DNA of 64,000 nucleotides. Source: Bryum argenteum. Taxonomy: Eukaryota; Streptophyta; Bryopsida; Bryales; Bryaceae. The stretch lies in assembly GCA_037043015.1 (NCBI GenBank), contig CM073321.1, positions 12,904,001 to 12,968,000 on the forward strand, given 5' to 3'. Positions 22,143 to 34,138 of the stretch are shown one piece after another. The first letter of the stretch is position 1, and each line of letters starts with the position of its first letter. The notes beneath the pieces were generated by a model. The model was not told the DNA's origin. It ran no database searches and saw nothing but the letters and a program-made list of their open reading frames with translations. The translations under genes were made by a program, and so were the position numbers.

Positions 22143-23616
22143 AGTTGTCGTGAGTTACCGAACCGAGGAGACCAAAATTAACTCAATTTACCCTTACAAC
22201 CTAGCAAGATGGTCCACCTTCCGGGTAACGTTCCACGGAGATTCTGTGAAGTGTGAAGACAAGACGAAATCCGGATTGATCACCGGGTTGACGCTACAAC
22301 GACCAACACGGTCTAGTGTACCGGATCAGGGAACGCAAGAGTTTAGACCTGACTGGTTCCTTAACCCAAAACCCCAGGGTGACCGGTTGATTCTTATCCG
22401 GTTGCTCTCCCCAACTAAACTATTACTTTGACCGGTTAGGGCATGTTAGTGAGTGATGATTTAATTTAACCTCCGTAAGTCCTCGGAGGGGTTCTCCCTG
22501 TAAGTTTTTAACAGAGCACGGAATGGGCACTCTCCTCCGGTTGATTAGGGTGACTGGAGTTTCACCTATACTCGTATCCTTCTCTCTCTCTCTACCCGGG
22601 GTTCCTCCCTTACAACTCGCCGCTACCGTCGGGTGATTTGTTCAAACGGTAGGTCACACCGGCACTGTCCGGTTCTCTCTCTTCTCTCTCAGGCGACACA
22701 ACTTGTGATCCGGTCTCGCGGTGAGTAGCATCCCACTACCCCGCCCACGAGATTTCTACTAACGTATCTTCGGGGTTAGGCGGCACCCGGGGTTACGTGC
22801 AACTCCCGTCGTGGACTTTCCTCACCCGAATATCCCATCCGGGGTGGTTATGCGGGTGGCTTTACTCGCCAATCCCAACTCCTCTGTCCAAATCCGGTTG
22901 GAATCACAACCCCCTTGGCACTCGCTAAACACCTCCAGGACGCTCGGACACCTCTCACCGGGACCTCTTCGACGGCGTTACTCCTCCAAACCTATCCCCT
23001 CCTCGGATATCTCGGACTCGTAACTACCCGGACCAACAAGGGACTTCTTGTACCCACAACCGGTTTTCAATCCTCACTTTACACAAAATACCAAGCAAAT
23101 CACTCTCATGCACAAAGAAGGACGCAAGGTTTCGGATGCAAATTGAACCTTTACTCACGAGAGGTGGATCGCAAAAGACCCGAAGGACTCCGCAGAGTCT
23201 TCGGTAAGTCAGAGGGTTCCGGATTTCCCGGAAACCCTATCAGATCCGGAATTCCCGGGCCTCCGAGATTCCCGGGTGAGTGGCCAAAAGGGCATCCACT
23301 ATTTCTAGCTACCTCTAACCTAACTAATTTATTCCGGCGGGGGTATTCCTCCTGGGAGTGCCTTTCCACTCGCGGGGAGGGGAACCTGCCTCTTTGATCG
23401 ACCCGAGTGTCGATGTAAAACCTCGGGTTTTACTGTGTCCTCCGGCTCTTCCACCTGTCCCGGAGTGCCTTCAACTTCGATGGAGGGGGCACGGGTTGGG
23501 CTTCCACTTCTTCCTGAGGGACCACGGGCTCCTCTTGCTGTTCCTGAGGGGCCACGGGTTCATTCTGCTGGTCCTGTTCGCCCGGATCTCCCACCTCGTT
23601 GACTTGGGCCTCCGGG
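22143..23616 (-). mobile_element. LTR-element fragment C1 (3' end region)
   Basis: The minus strand holds the end of an acidic, Pro/Gln-rich reading frame (EVGDPGEQDQQNEPVAPQEQ, then a basic tail KLKALRDRWKSRRTQ and stop near 23430). An LTR-like region follows down to about 22444. Part of it matches the C2 region at 24924-25150 (shared TTTAATTTAACCTC and the CCGGTTGATTAGGGTGAC-type phrase). Both are relatives, not recent copies. 22143-22443 is flanking sequence of unknown kind. The fragment is incomplete and its family cannot be settled beyond LTR element. Confidence 0.5.
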
Positions 23617-24923
23617 TGAGGTACTACCTCCTCAAAAGGATGCCCGAACACCGTGGTGAGCCAAGAGGACCCCGGGAGTGACGTCCCGGGCTTGGCAAGA
23701 GACAAGGTGAAGTGACTAAGGGGAGTCCCGAGAAAACAGCACGCAATGGCGTCGTGCTCGGGACAAACTTGGTGGTGTGCTTTACATGGTTGGAAACCTT
23801 GTTCAAGCACGCACCCATAGGTCCAAAGAACGCGCGATTTGGAGTTGTGAGTCATGAGATATGGCTCTCCAAAGTTGGAGCGCGTTCCGGGACACTCCGG
23901 GACTCGGGAGTGTTACCTTTCGGGACTCAAAATGTCGTCCTTCTTGGATGGCGGCATGTTGCATGTCTTTGGAAAGCTCTAGACAAGGCTCGTGAGGAGC
24001 AAAGCAATGCTTTGGGAGATATGGCTCTCCAAAGCATCGGGACTTCGGGACTCCGGGACTGCTGCCTCCTGGGACTCCCAAATGTTCAGAGGAGCATAGC
24101 TCCCACATAGAAGCTCTGATTGGGACAAGTGAGGACTCTATCGACATCTACTCAAAGAGTAGATGTCGAGAATGGGCTCTCACGTCCCATTTGGATAACT
24201 GAGCTACAAGATAGCCCGAGAAGAAGATACAGCCCGTTTTTGAGGCTAAGGCAAAAACGGGTGGTCTTCCAAAACAAAAGTGTGTCACGGAAGGCCCCTC
24301 AACACAAGAGGGGGGGGCCCTACCAAAGACTCCAGAGAGTACTATGAGGAGGGGTGGTCTCCCTCCTCACTTCCACATGGTGCCGAGGAGAGCCGGGGTG
24401 GCTCTAAGGGGTGAGGCTTGGGATGGAGCCTCACTCCCGCACCTTGGGCACTATGGGATGCTTGTGGTGTGCATCCCGAAACATTGGGTTGGAAAAGTGT
24501 CCCGCTCCAAACTAGTCCCCGTGAAAAGTAGTGCCGGTTTCCGGTAATGTCCCGAATGGAGAGTGTAGACATGAATGGAAGGGGACTAGTGGGGAGTTGG
24601 ACAATATGCAAGGGCGGTTAGCTCCGGGGGTGAGTAGTGCCACCCTTGGGAGCTTGGACATGTGTGGAAGGCCGCCCCGTGCCACCAAGTGGCATGCCCA
24701 TGTGTTTTGTGGGAGTTCCGGTTTACGGGTTCCGGGTCATGAGTTGGGGGAGTCAAGGTGGGTTGGACACCTTGACTAGAAAGAGTGCTAACATTGTGTG
24801 TGCTTGGCATGTGCAGTGTTAGCTAAGTTGTGGCCGGTTGCTACCAACAATGTAAGGCGTGATTCCGCTACTAAGTAAGGCTTACTTGAAGAAAAAGAGT
24901 TGGGAGTAATTAGGGCCGCGACA
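23617..24923 (+). mobile_element. Solo LTR D, distant relative of the B LTR
   Basis: About 1.3 kb beginning TGAGGTACTACC and ending CCGCGACA, aligning along its whole length with the B LTR. Shared landmarks are GGGAGTGACGTCCCGGGC, the hairpin GACATCTACT...AGTAGATGTCGA, GGTGGTCTTCCAAAAC and AGTACTATG. Identity is much lower than among the B copies, so this is an older subfamily. I found no matching 5-bp duplication at its two ends, and the flanks (C1 and C2) do not look like one interrupted element. Confidence 0.65.
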
Positions 24924-26010
24924 TGTATCCTGTCCTAGAACGGCTATCCGGACAGGAAGAGGGGGGGGTTAATGGTTTAATTTAACCTCTGTATTCACTT
25001 CAGAGGGGTTTTCCCGGACTTAATTAAGTGGGGGATTAGGCCACTCTTTCTGTTGATTATTGTGACCGGAAAGGTCACCCGGTTCTTTGTCTCCTTACCC
25101 TGTTTAGGTACTTCCCTTACACCGCCCTCTACGCTCGAGACTCTAGACCCGCACGTAGGTCACTAAGGGGGGATCCGGTTCTCCTGTTGCCCGGTTATCA
25201 CGATTCACTATCCGGGTTAGTAGATCCCGAGTTACCAAAATGGGGTGGTGCGACTGACCCAGAGTTCACCGCTAGCACCCACTGACAGCCTGCCTACCCG
25301 GACTTCAGCAGTCCAGGGGAACTCAATCGAGGGTTTTCTTGAAGGTCGGTTGGGCAACAGGTCCTCTTGGTTACCGTAATCCCGGTCGCTGAAAGGACAG
25401 ACCGGACTGTACCCTATGCCGTTCGCCGGCCGCACTCCTCCCCTATCAGCTTCTCTTGCTACCTTACTTCTCTCCGTTCATGGACGGAACCGCTCTCTCT
25501 TGCCCGGACAGCAAGGGCCTTCTAAACTCCGCACAAACCCCGATCCAACATACAAGACAGGAAACAAGGAAGATTACACACACACGCACACACGCGGAAT
25601 GAGTGGAAGAAGCGTACTTGCGGCTGAATTAGGGTATTGTGAAAGGCACAAAAAGACCCCGAGGTAGTCTCCTCCCCTCGGCTAAGTAGCAGATCCTCCC
25701 TGGGCATCCCCAGAAGACGACAAAGTCCACCGCTAGGGAATCTTCCTAAATCTAACCCTATTAGACGTGCACCGCTATTCTCCTACCCCCATTAATACTA
25801 CTAAGTCTAACCACCCTCGGTCAGAGATATCCACTAATAACTACCTCAGTCTCGGTTGTCCCTCTTCCGCTTTGTCGACCGCGCAGCCTCGGGAGTCTCG
25901 GAAGTGCCGTCTACCCCCGCTTTAAGCTCGGGCTGGGAGGTGATTTCCTCCTCTTCTCCCGTCCTGCCAGGTGTAGGAAAAGAACCTCCGCCGTCCACGA
26001 TCTCCGTGTC
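24924..26010 (-). mobile_element. LTR-element fragment C2 (3' end region)
   Basis: The minus strand ends a Glu/Pro-rich reading frame (GRTGEEEEITSQPELKAG, then STKRKRDNRD and stop at about 25846). LTR-like sequence follows, with the plus-strand edge TGTATCC at 24924. It resembles C1 in arrangement (charged tail, basic C-terminus, then the TTTAATTTAACCTC block). B2 begins abruptly at 26011. The gag-like frame at 34139-35155 on the same strand may be from the same or a related element. A short CA-rich run lies at 25575-25595. Confidence 0.5.
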
Positions 26011-27304
26011 AGTCGCGCACCTCTCCTTGAGGAGTGCCCGCAACACCAAGGGCCCAAGGGGGACACCGGAGTGTCGCCCGGGCCTTGGGGTGCCAAGGTG
26101 AAGGGAACCTAAGTGGGCCTAGTGTGGGAGAGGACCCCGGGCGTTGGAGACGCCTCTCACCCACGGAGACTAGGAGCCACGACGGAATGGACATGAGATT
26201 ATGGAAGCTCATGTTGCCACGATTCCGGGATGCTCAGGAGCACCTCAGTTGGAGGTGTGAGCTAAAAGTTATGGGAGTTGGAAGATTGTGGGACTAAAGG
26301 GAGTGCTGTCCAGGGACAGTGCTGGACTGGGAAGCTGGCCCGGGACTCCCGAATCTTCAGAGGGGCATAACTCCCTCAATACTTGTCGGAATGAGGCAAG
26401 TAAGGTGTCTATCGGCATCTACTTGACGAGTAGATGTCGATAGAGTGGTCGCTCGTCGCGTTTGGATGCGGGACGAGGTAGATACGAGCCCTGGAAGGTT
26501 CGGGAAGTCTCCCAGGGCCTTCCAGCGGCTAAGGCATTGGGAGATTGGGTGGTCTTCCAAAACTAAGAGGTGTGAGGGTCCAGCCCTTCACCTAGGACCA
26601 GGGGCTGCCGAATCCCACAGAGTATACTATGGGGAGGGCTGGTCTCCTCCCCCACTCCCATGGTGCCTTGGTGGTGACCAAGGTGGGAGTCCCGAGTGGT
26701 GTGGCTAGTGTTGGGGCCTCACCATGGGGACTCCCAAGCCAAGGTGAGTCCCAATGGGTGGAGCTAGTGTTGGGGCTCCACCATGGGGACTCAAAGTGCA
26801 AAATGAGGCACGGTGGGTGGAGCTAGTGTTGGGGCTTCACCACGGTGGCTCATAAGGACAAGGTGAGTCCCGGTGGGGAGCTAGTGTTGGGGCTTCACCA
26901 CGGGGACTCATATAGGCAAAATGAGGACCATGAGTGCTACCGATGTGGGATGGTGTCTCACCGCCGGCGTTGTGATTACTTGGTGGCCTTGGGGTCACCA
27001 TGGTGGTCATGGGCGGTGGTGAGGAGACACCACCAAGTGCGGTTAGGCCGCGTGGTATGGGAGTGCCACCAAGTTGGGCCTTGGACATAAGTGGAAGTCC
27101 GCACCTAACCATTGGCTACCTACGAAGGGGTTGAGTCCCGGTTGCATGAGTAGGAGGGATTGATAACCAAGCGGTGAGCTTGGTGGTTGGTATGGAGAGC
27201 TAACTTTGTGCATGTGGGGGATGTGCAGAGTTAGCGCTCGTGACACTTGCTAGATTTGGGAAAAAGTTGGTGTAAGCTAAGGTGAGCTAGCAAGGGTTGT
27301 GACA
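26011..27304 (+). repeat. B2 left LTR
   Basis: Aligns with 32769-34061 from TCGCGCACC to GTTGTGACA. It includes an internal stem-loop (CATCTACTTGACGAGTAGATG near 26417-26437) shared by all B LTRs and by D. Confidence 0.95.
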
Positions 27305-27306
27305 CT

Positions 27307-27318
27307 TGGTATCAGAGC
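27307..27318 (+). other. B2 primer-binding site (initiator Met tRNA)
   Basis: TGGTATCAGAGC, complementary to the 3' end of plant initiator methionine tRNA, lies two bases after the LTR end. It recurs at 34064-34075 after the right LTR. Confidence 0.95.
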
Positions 27319-27356
27319 AGGCTTTTAGTACCCAAGTGCAAAGTTGTGAGGGAGCA

Positions 27357-30300
27357 ATGGGCAAGAAGAAGACCATTGAGGGTGATGAGCCTGGAGCTTC
27401 TAAGCGGCCACGCACGAGGGGGAACAAAGACCCCGATCCCACAAGTGAGGCTCATTCTCATGACTCCAATGAGCAAGCTGCCACTAGTGAGGGCAATGAG
27501 CAAATGGAATTTTCACTTCAAGAGGAGCCCTTGGGTGAAGAGGAGCGCTCTAGGTCGAGACGCCTAGAGTCTTCCCAAGGGGTGGAAAAACAAGATCCTC
27601 AATTGGCTTTCCAAATGAGAATGCTTGAGTTCATGGACTCCGTGAATCAAGAGCTCAAGCGTGGGAAGGAAGAAAGGGATCGCCAAGAGAGGTTGATTGA
27701 ACGCCTCATGATGCAAGGGTCCCGACCTTCATCTTCCACCAAAAAGTTGGCTAAGGTAAACATGCCAAGCACCTTCTCGGGACTTGGTAAGGCAAGGAAG
27801 GTGAAGGAATTCCTTCTTGAGATGGATAACTACTATGATGTCCAAAAGCCGGATGAGGAGGACAAGGTTTCCATTGCGGTGACATTTCTCAAGGATCATG
27901 CTCTTCAATGGTGGACAAGCAAAAAGGAGCAAGAGCCGGAGTTGGTGGCAAACTTGACTTGGGGTGGCTTCAAAGACTTGTTGAGTGAACGCTTCACACC
28001 GTAGTATCGGGAGTTGAGGGAAGGCATGAACATGGTGCAAATGAGGCACACTGGGTCTCTCAAGGCCTATGTGCGTGACTTCAATGCCCAAATGAATGCC
28101 ACACCCAAGATGGATGAGTTCTCTAAGAAGTGCATCTTTTTGGGTGGGCTTCAAAAGTGGGTGGTGGATGCCTTGTTCAAGTTCCCAAAACTTCCTGAGG
28201 ATGTGGCGGGCATCATCAAGATTGTTGAAAGGATTGAGGCCGATGGACCCGAGAGGAAGTCAAGTGGCCCCTCTCAACAAAGCGGATCAAATAGGAATGC
28301 GGCTCGAGGCAAAGAGCGCAAGAAGTTTGGCTTTGGCAACAAACACAAGGGACAAGTGGATGGTGGAGCCTCTAACAAAAGGGAACACCAAGGGGGAAAG
28401 CCATCTAAAGGGGGAGACAAAGGTGATGACACCAAGGCCAAGAGGTGCCATGGTTGTGGCAAGATTGGCCACTTCATTGCGGAGTGCCCCGACAAGAAGG
28501 TGAGTACCATTGCAAGTCTTGCTTGTGTTGAAGACCGCATACTAGAAGGAGGTTTTGTGGCCAAGGCAAGTAGCCTCAAGCCAAGGCCGGGCCTCTTGTT
28601 TCTTGAGGCCCAAGTGAAGGATAAAGATGTCTCATGTTTGGTTGATACAGGGGCAACGCACTCCTTCATGAGTCCCAAACTAGCAAGGGAGTTGGGCTTG
28701 CCACCGCAAAAGGCAAGCAAGCCCATCAATGTGCGTTTTTGCAAAGGGCGAACCGCACAAGACGGAGGAAGTGGCGTTGCAAGTGACCTTGAAGTGTGGG
28801 ACATTGGAGTTTGTTGAGAATTTCACATTATGTGAGATGGATGAGGTAGACCTCATCTTAGGGGATACCTTCTTTGAGGCGCACACGGGGATGTGAGGCG
28901 CAAGCCAACACGGTTAGTGGTGCGCCGTGATGGCAAGGAGTTAGTGTTGAAGTTAACTCGTGGCCCTTCAATAGCGGGGGCAAATTAAACTTGGTCTCTT
29001 TAGACCAAATGTTGGAACATCAATTTGTGGTGATGGCTCGTGAAGAGCAACTTGGGCATGAGGGGAAGGGGTGCAACAACCACTTCCCAAAGAAATTCAA
29101 GAGGTGTTGGCCAAGTACAAGGATGTGCTTACCAATGAGTTACCCAAAGAGCTACCCCAAGAAGAGAAGTGGATCACAAGATCGAGGTGCTACCGGAGCC
29201 GAGCCACCTTCTAAGGCACCTTATCGGTTAAACCAAAAGAGTTGATGGAGCTAAAGAAGCAACTAAACGACTTGTTGGAAAGGGGTTATGTGAGACCAAG
29301 CAAGTCACCATATGGTGCACCGGTCCTCTTTGTGGACAAGAAGGATGGCAAGCTTAGGATGTACATTGATTATAGGGCCTTGAATAAGGTGACCATCAAG
29401 AACAACTACCCTTTGCCTCGAATTGATGATCTCTTTGATAGATTGGCGGGAGCTAAGTACTTTAGTCGCATAGACTTGAAGTCGGGTTACTACCAAATCC
29501 GCATTGCGGATGCGGATGTGGAAAAGACCGCGTGCCGCACAAGGTATGGGTCTTATGAGTTCCTTGTGATGCCCTTTGGGTTGTGCAATGCACCCTCAAC
29601 ATCCACAACCCTTATGAACACCATCTTTCGAGAGGAAATGGATGACTTTGTGATTGTCTACATCGATGACATCTTGGTGTTTTCCAAGACGGCCGAGGAA
29701 CATGCAAGGCACCTTGAGGCAGTACTCATGAAGCTTAGAGACAACAAGCTTTATGCTAATGGGGAAAAGAGTGAGTTTGCACAACTTGAGATGGAGTTCT
29801 TGGGCCATGTGGTTACCGGAGATGGAATCAAGCCGGACATGAAGAAGGTGAAGGCAATTCAAGAGTGGAAGCGGCCTTCTACACAAAAGGGACTTAGGTC
29901 ATTCCTTGGCCTAGCAAACTACTATCGCCGCTTCATACGCAACTTCTCTAAGATTGCCAAGCCTTTGTCCGACTTGTTGAAAAAGGGGTGAACCAAGTAT
30001 GGGATGAATTTTGCTACCAAGCCTTTGAGGAACTCAAGAACAAGTTGTCATCTCCACCAAAGTTGAAGTTCCCGAGTTTGATAAGCCCTTTGAGGTCCAC
30101 ACAGATGCAAGTGACTTTGCCATTGGAGGCGTCTTGATGCAAGATGGTAGGCCAATTGCCTATGAGAGCAAGAAGTTGGATGGGTGTCAAAGGAGATGGC
30201 CAACTCACGAGAAGGAGCTCTTTGCGGTGGTGCATTGTTTGAAGACATGGCAACATTACTTGGGGTTGCACAAGACTAAGGTCTACACCGATAATGTGTC

Positions 30301-31969
30301 TTTGAAGTATTTTGAGACACAAGCACAAATGAGTGCCAAACAATTGAGGTGGCATGATACTTTGGCGCTCATGAATGTGGACTTGATCCACAAACCGGGC
30401 CGTGACAATGTGGTGCCGGATGCGCTAAGTAGAAAGGAAGAGTTTCATGCCATGAGCACCACCCAAGTCTTGCGGCTCATGTATAAGGGTGAAGGCAATT
30501 GGGAACGGCGGATAAGAGAGGGGTACATGAAGGACCCCGAGGCACAACAAATGCTTGGTGATCTTAGGAAGGGCAAGAAGCTCAAGGAGATCAAGTTGGT
30601 GAATAGATTGCTCAAGTATAAGCAAAGTAGGGTGTATGTTCCTCAAGGCAAGCTTAGATTGTTGGTTTTGAAGGAGGAACATGATAGTCCCATAGCCGCC
30701 ATAGGGGAGAAAAGGCTACCATTGCAACGGTGTCAAGGAGGTACTATTGGCCGGGGATGAAAGATGACATAACCCACTTTGTGAAGACTTGTGTGAATGC
30801 CAACTTAACCGGCTTCATATCAAAAGCAAGCGGGCTTGTTGCAACCATTGCCAATTCCGCCGGGTCCTTGGCATAGTGTGTCTATGGACTTCATCACAAG
30901 CCTTCCCGAGTCGCAAGGGTATGATGCCATCTTAGTGATGGTGGATCGGTTTAGCAAGTTGGCTCATATGGTGCCAACTAGAGGAACTGCAACTCGCGCT
31001 TGAGACCGCCAAGATCTTTCTCGATGCATGGTGGAAGCATCACGGGTTGCCAAGAGTGATTGTGTCAGATCGAGACCCAAAGTTCACAAGTGCATTTTGG
31101 AGACACTTCTTTAGGAAGGTGGGAACCAAGTTGACATTTAGCACTGCCTTTCATCCTCAAACAGATGGGCAAACTGAAAGGGTGAATGGGGTCTTGAACC
31201 AATACTTGAGGAACTTTGTGAGTGCGGACCAACGTGATTGGGTAGACTATGTGGGGTTGGCGGAGTTCAGTTACAATGCGGCCACACACTCGGCGACTAA
31301 GGAGTCACCTTTCAAAGTGGCCTATGGAGTGGAGCCACTCCAACCTCGCGACTTAGCTCTCGAGGGGGCACATTCAACACCAGAGTTCAACCAAGATGGT
31401 GAAGACTTGGCCAAGAAGCGGGAACATATGTTGGAAAAAACCAAGTTGTTGTTGGAGAAGGCAAGAAGGCGCTATGAGAAGCAAGTCAATGCCGGAAGAC
31501 GTGAAGTGGAGTATGAGGTGGGACAAAAGGTGTTGTTGAATGTGAAGAACTTCACCATGCCCGAAGGCCTCACTCCAAAGTTCATGTCCAAGTTTGCGGG
31601 TCCGTTTCCCATTGTGGAACGGGTGTTCAAAGATGTGTATAAGTTGGAGCTACCACCCGAGATCAAAGTGCATCCAACATTCCATGTTTCATTGTTAAAG
31701 CCATTCAAGGAGGATACCTTGTGGCCGGATCGCAAGCAAGTGATTCGCCACCACCACAGTTGGTTGGACAACATTTGGAATATGAGGTAGAGGCATCCTC
31801 AAGAGTAGGAACCTCAAAAACAAGAGCAAGAAATACCTTGTGAAGTGGCGAGGATACCACGAGAAAGAAGCAACGTGGGTGGCGGCAAAGGACATGGTGA
31901 ATGCTAAGGAGGTGGTGGAGAACTTTGAGAAGCATAGGAGCTCCAACAAGAAGCAACGTAGGCATTGAT
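27357..31969 (+). pseudogene. B2 gag-pol coding region
   Basis: Gag starts MGKKKTIEGDEPGASKRPRT at 27357 and ends with a zinc knuckle, CHGCGKIGHFIAEC, near 28447-28490. Next come protease (CLVDTGATHSFMSPK near 28635), reverse transcriptase (29242-29991, with YIDDILVF), RNase H (HTDASDFAIGGVL near 30098), integrase (SDRDPKFTSAFWRHF, FHPQTDGQTERVNG; 31050-31200) and a C-terminal chromodomain (YLVKWRGYHEKEATWVAAKD near 31830-31890). This order is that of plant chromoviruses. The region is a fossil with several breaks, so no intact polyprotein is claimed. Confidence 0.93.
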
Positions 31970-32768
31970 GGGGACATCAATCTCCGTAGTGGGGGAGGAT
32001 GACTTGTAGCTTGGGCGTAGATCCACAACACTTGTACTTGTTCTTTGGATTTGGCAATAAAGTTTGGCTTTGGTGTGTGCAAAGAGAAGAGTATGAGATG
32101 GAGTCCTAGTCTTGTACTTGTGCTAAGTTGGTGGAAGAGGGGGAATAGAGATGTGAAACCGAGTTGGGAAGGCCGAGTAATGGGGACCAAGGCTAGGAGA
32201 AAGAGTGGATAAAACCATGAAGTCCCTTGGCCTTGGGCTTGTCCGGGCGGGGACAAGGTAATGGCGCGTGCTCATAAAAAAGCGCCACTCCCACAAACTA
32301 GTGCAAGCTAGTGCATGGGAGTCATGAACCCATGCCTCGAAAGAGATAGTGGGATCCGAGTTGGGCGGAACTTGGCATTACCCCGTGCGATCGAGTCGTG
32401 GTGTAAAAGCCATCTTGGGTTTGCAACCAAGACAACTTGGTGGAAGCATTGAGGTCCAGCCTAGTAGTCAAGGAAGAAGTGTTAGGCTAGTGGAGCCTAA
32501 CTTGGAGAGCCAAGGTAAGGGAAATCCAAGAGGGTCTCAAAGTAGGTGGGTCTAGAGTAATTTAGTTGCCTTGGAAGAAGTCCAGGGTTCTAAATGGACC
32601 ACCTAGTGACGACACCTTTGAGACTTTGCCAAAGTTTGAGAGTGCATTGTGGGGGTCGCGCCCTGGTGAAACACAATGCTGCACCAATGGGGATGGCAAC
32701 CCAAGAGTTGGTGTGACCGACTACAAGTATAGTCGATGAGGGCATCGACTCCATTAGGTGGGGGTGAG

Positions 32769-34061
32769 TGTCGCGCACCTCTCCTTGAGGAGTGCCCGCA
32801 ACACCAAGGGCCCAAGGGGGACACCGGAGTGACGCCCGGGCCTTGGGGTGCCAAGGTGAAGGGAACCTAAGTGGGCCTAGTGTGGGAGAGGACCCCGGGC
32901 GTTGGAGACGCCTCTCACCCACGGAGACTAGGAGCCACGAGGGAATGGACATGAGATTATGGAAGCTCATGTTGCCACGATTCCGGGATGCTAAGGAGCA
33001 CCTCAGTTGGAGGTGTGAGCTAAAAGTTATGGGAGTTGGAAGATTGTGGGACTAAAGGGAGTGCTGTCCAGGGACAGTGCTGGACTGGGAAGCTGGCCCG
33101 GGACTCCCGAATCTTCAGAGGGGCATAACTCCCTCAATACTTGTCGGAATGAGGCAAGTAAGGTGTCTATCGGCATCTACTTGACGAGTAGATGTCGATA
33201 GAGTGGTCGCTCGTCGCGTTTGGATGCGGGACGAGGTAGATACGAGCCCTGGAAGGTTCGGGAAGTCTCCCAGGGCCTTCCAGCGGCTAAGGCATTGGGA
33301 GATTGGGTGGTCTTCCAAAACTAAGAGGTGTGAGGGTCCAGCCCTTCACCTAGGACCAGGGGCTGCCGAATCCCACAGAGTATACTATGGGGAGGGCTGG
33401 TCTCCTCCCCACTCCCATGGTGCCTTGGTGGTGACCAAGGTGGGAGTCCCGAGTGGTGTGGCTAGTGTTGGGGCCTCACCATGGGGACTCCCAAGCCAAG
33501 GTGAGTCCCAATGGGTGGAGCTAGTGTTGGGGCTCCACCATGGGGACTCAAAGTGCAAAATGAGGCACGGTGGGTGGAGCTAGTGTTGGGGCTTCACCAC
33601 GGTGGCTCATAAGGACAAGGTGAGTCCCGGTGGGGAGCTAGTGTTGGGGCTTCACCACGGGGACTCATATAGGCAAAATGAGGACCATGAGTGCTACCGA
33701 TGTGGGATGGTGTCTCACCGCCGGCGTTGTGATTACTTGGTGGCCTTGGGGTCACCATGGTGGTCATGGGCGGTGGTGAGGAGACACCACCAAGTGCGGT
33801 TAGGCCGCGTGGTATGGGAGTGCCACCAAGTTGGGCCTTGGACATAAGTGGAAGTCCGCACCTAACCATTGGCTACCTACGAAGGGGTTGAGTCCCGGTT
33901 GCATGAGTAGGAGGGATTGATAACCAAGCGGTGAGCTTGGTGGTTGGTATGGAGAGCTAACTTTGTGCATGTGGGGGATGTGCAGAGTTAGCGCTCGTGA
34001 CACTTGCTAGAGTTGGGAAAAAGTTGGTGTAAGCTAAGGTGAGCTAGCAAGGGTTGCGACA
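32769..34061 (+). repeat. B2 right LTR
   Basis: 1293 bp, TGTCGCGCACC to GTTGCGACA. It is followed by the primer site and the first codons of gag again (34062-34138), so it also acts as the left LTR of a further partial copy. Confidence 0.95.
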
Positions 34062-34138
34062 CTTGGTATCAGAGCAGGCTTTTAGTACCCAAGTGCAAAG
34101 TTGTGAGGGAGCAATGGGCAAGAAGAAGACCATTGAGG

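Larger units (their letters stand above)
26011..34138 (+). mobile_element. Chromovirus fossil B2 (Ty3/gypsy with chromodomain), two LTRs
   Basis: LTR (26011-27304), TGGTATCAGAGC primer site, gag, protease, reverse transcriptase, RNase H, integrase, chromodomain, about 0.8 kb of 3' untranslated region, and a second LTR (32769-34061). Internal sequence then resumes for about 77 bp before the break. The LTRs differ at only a handful of sites in 1.29 kb by eye, roughly half a percent, so the insertion is recent. It nevertheless looks broken, with about six to eight interruptions in the coding region. The left LTR lacks its very first bases and no target duplication is visible. Confidence 0.93.
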
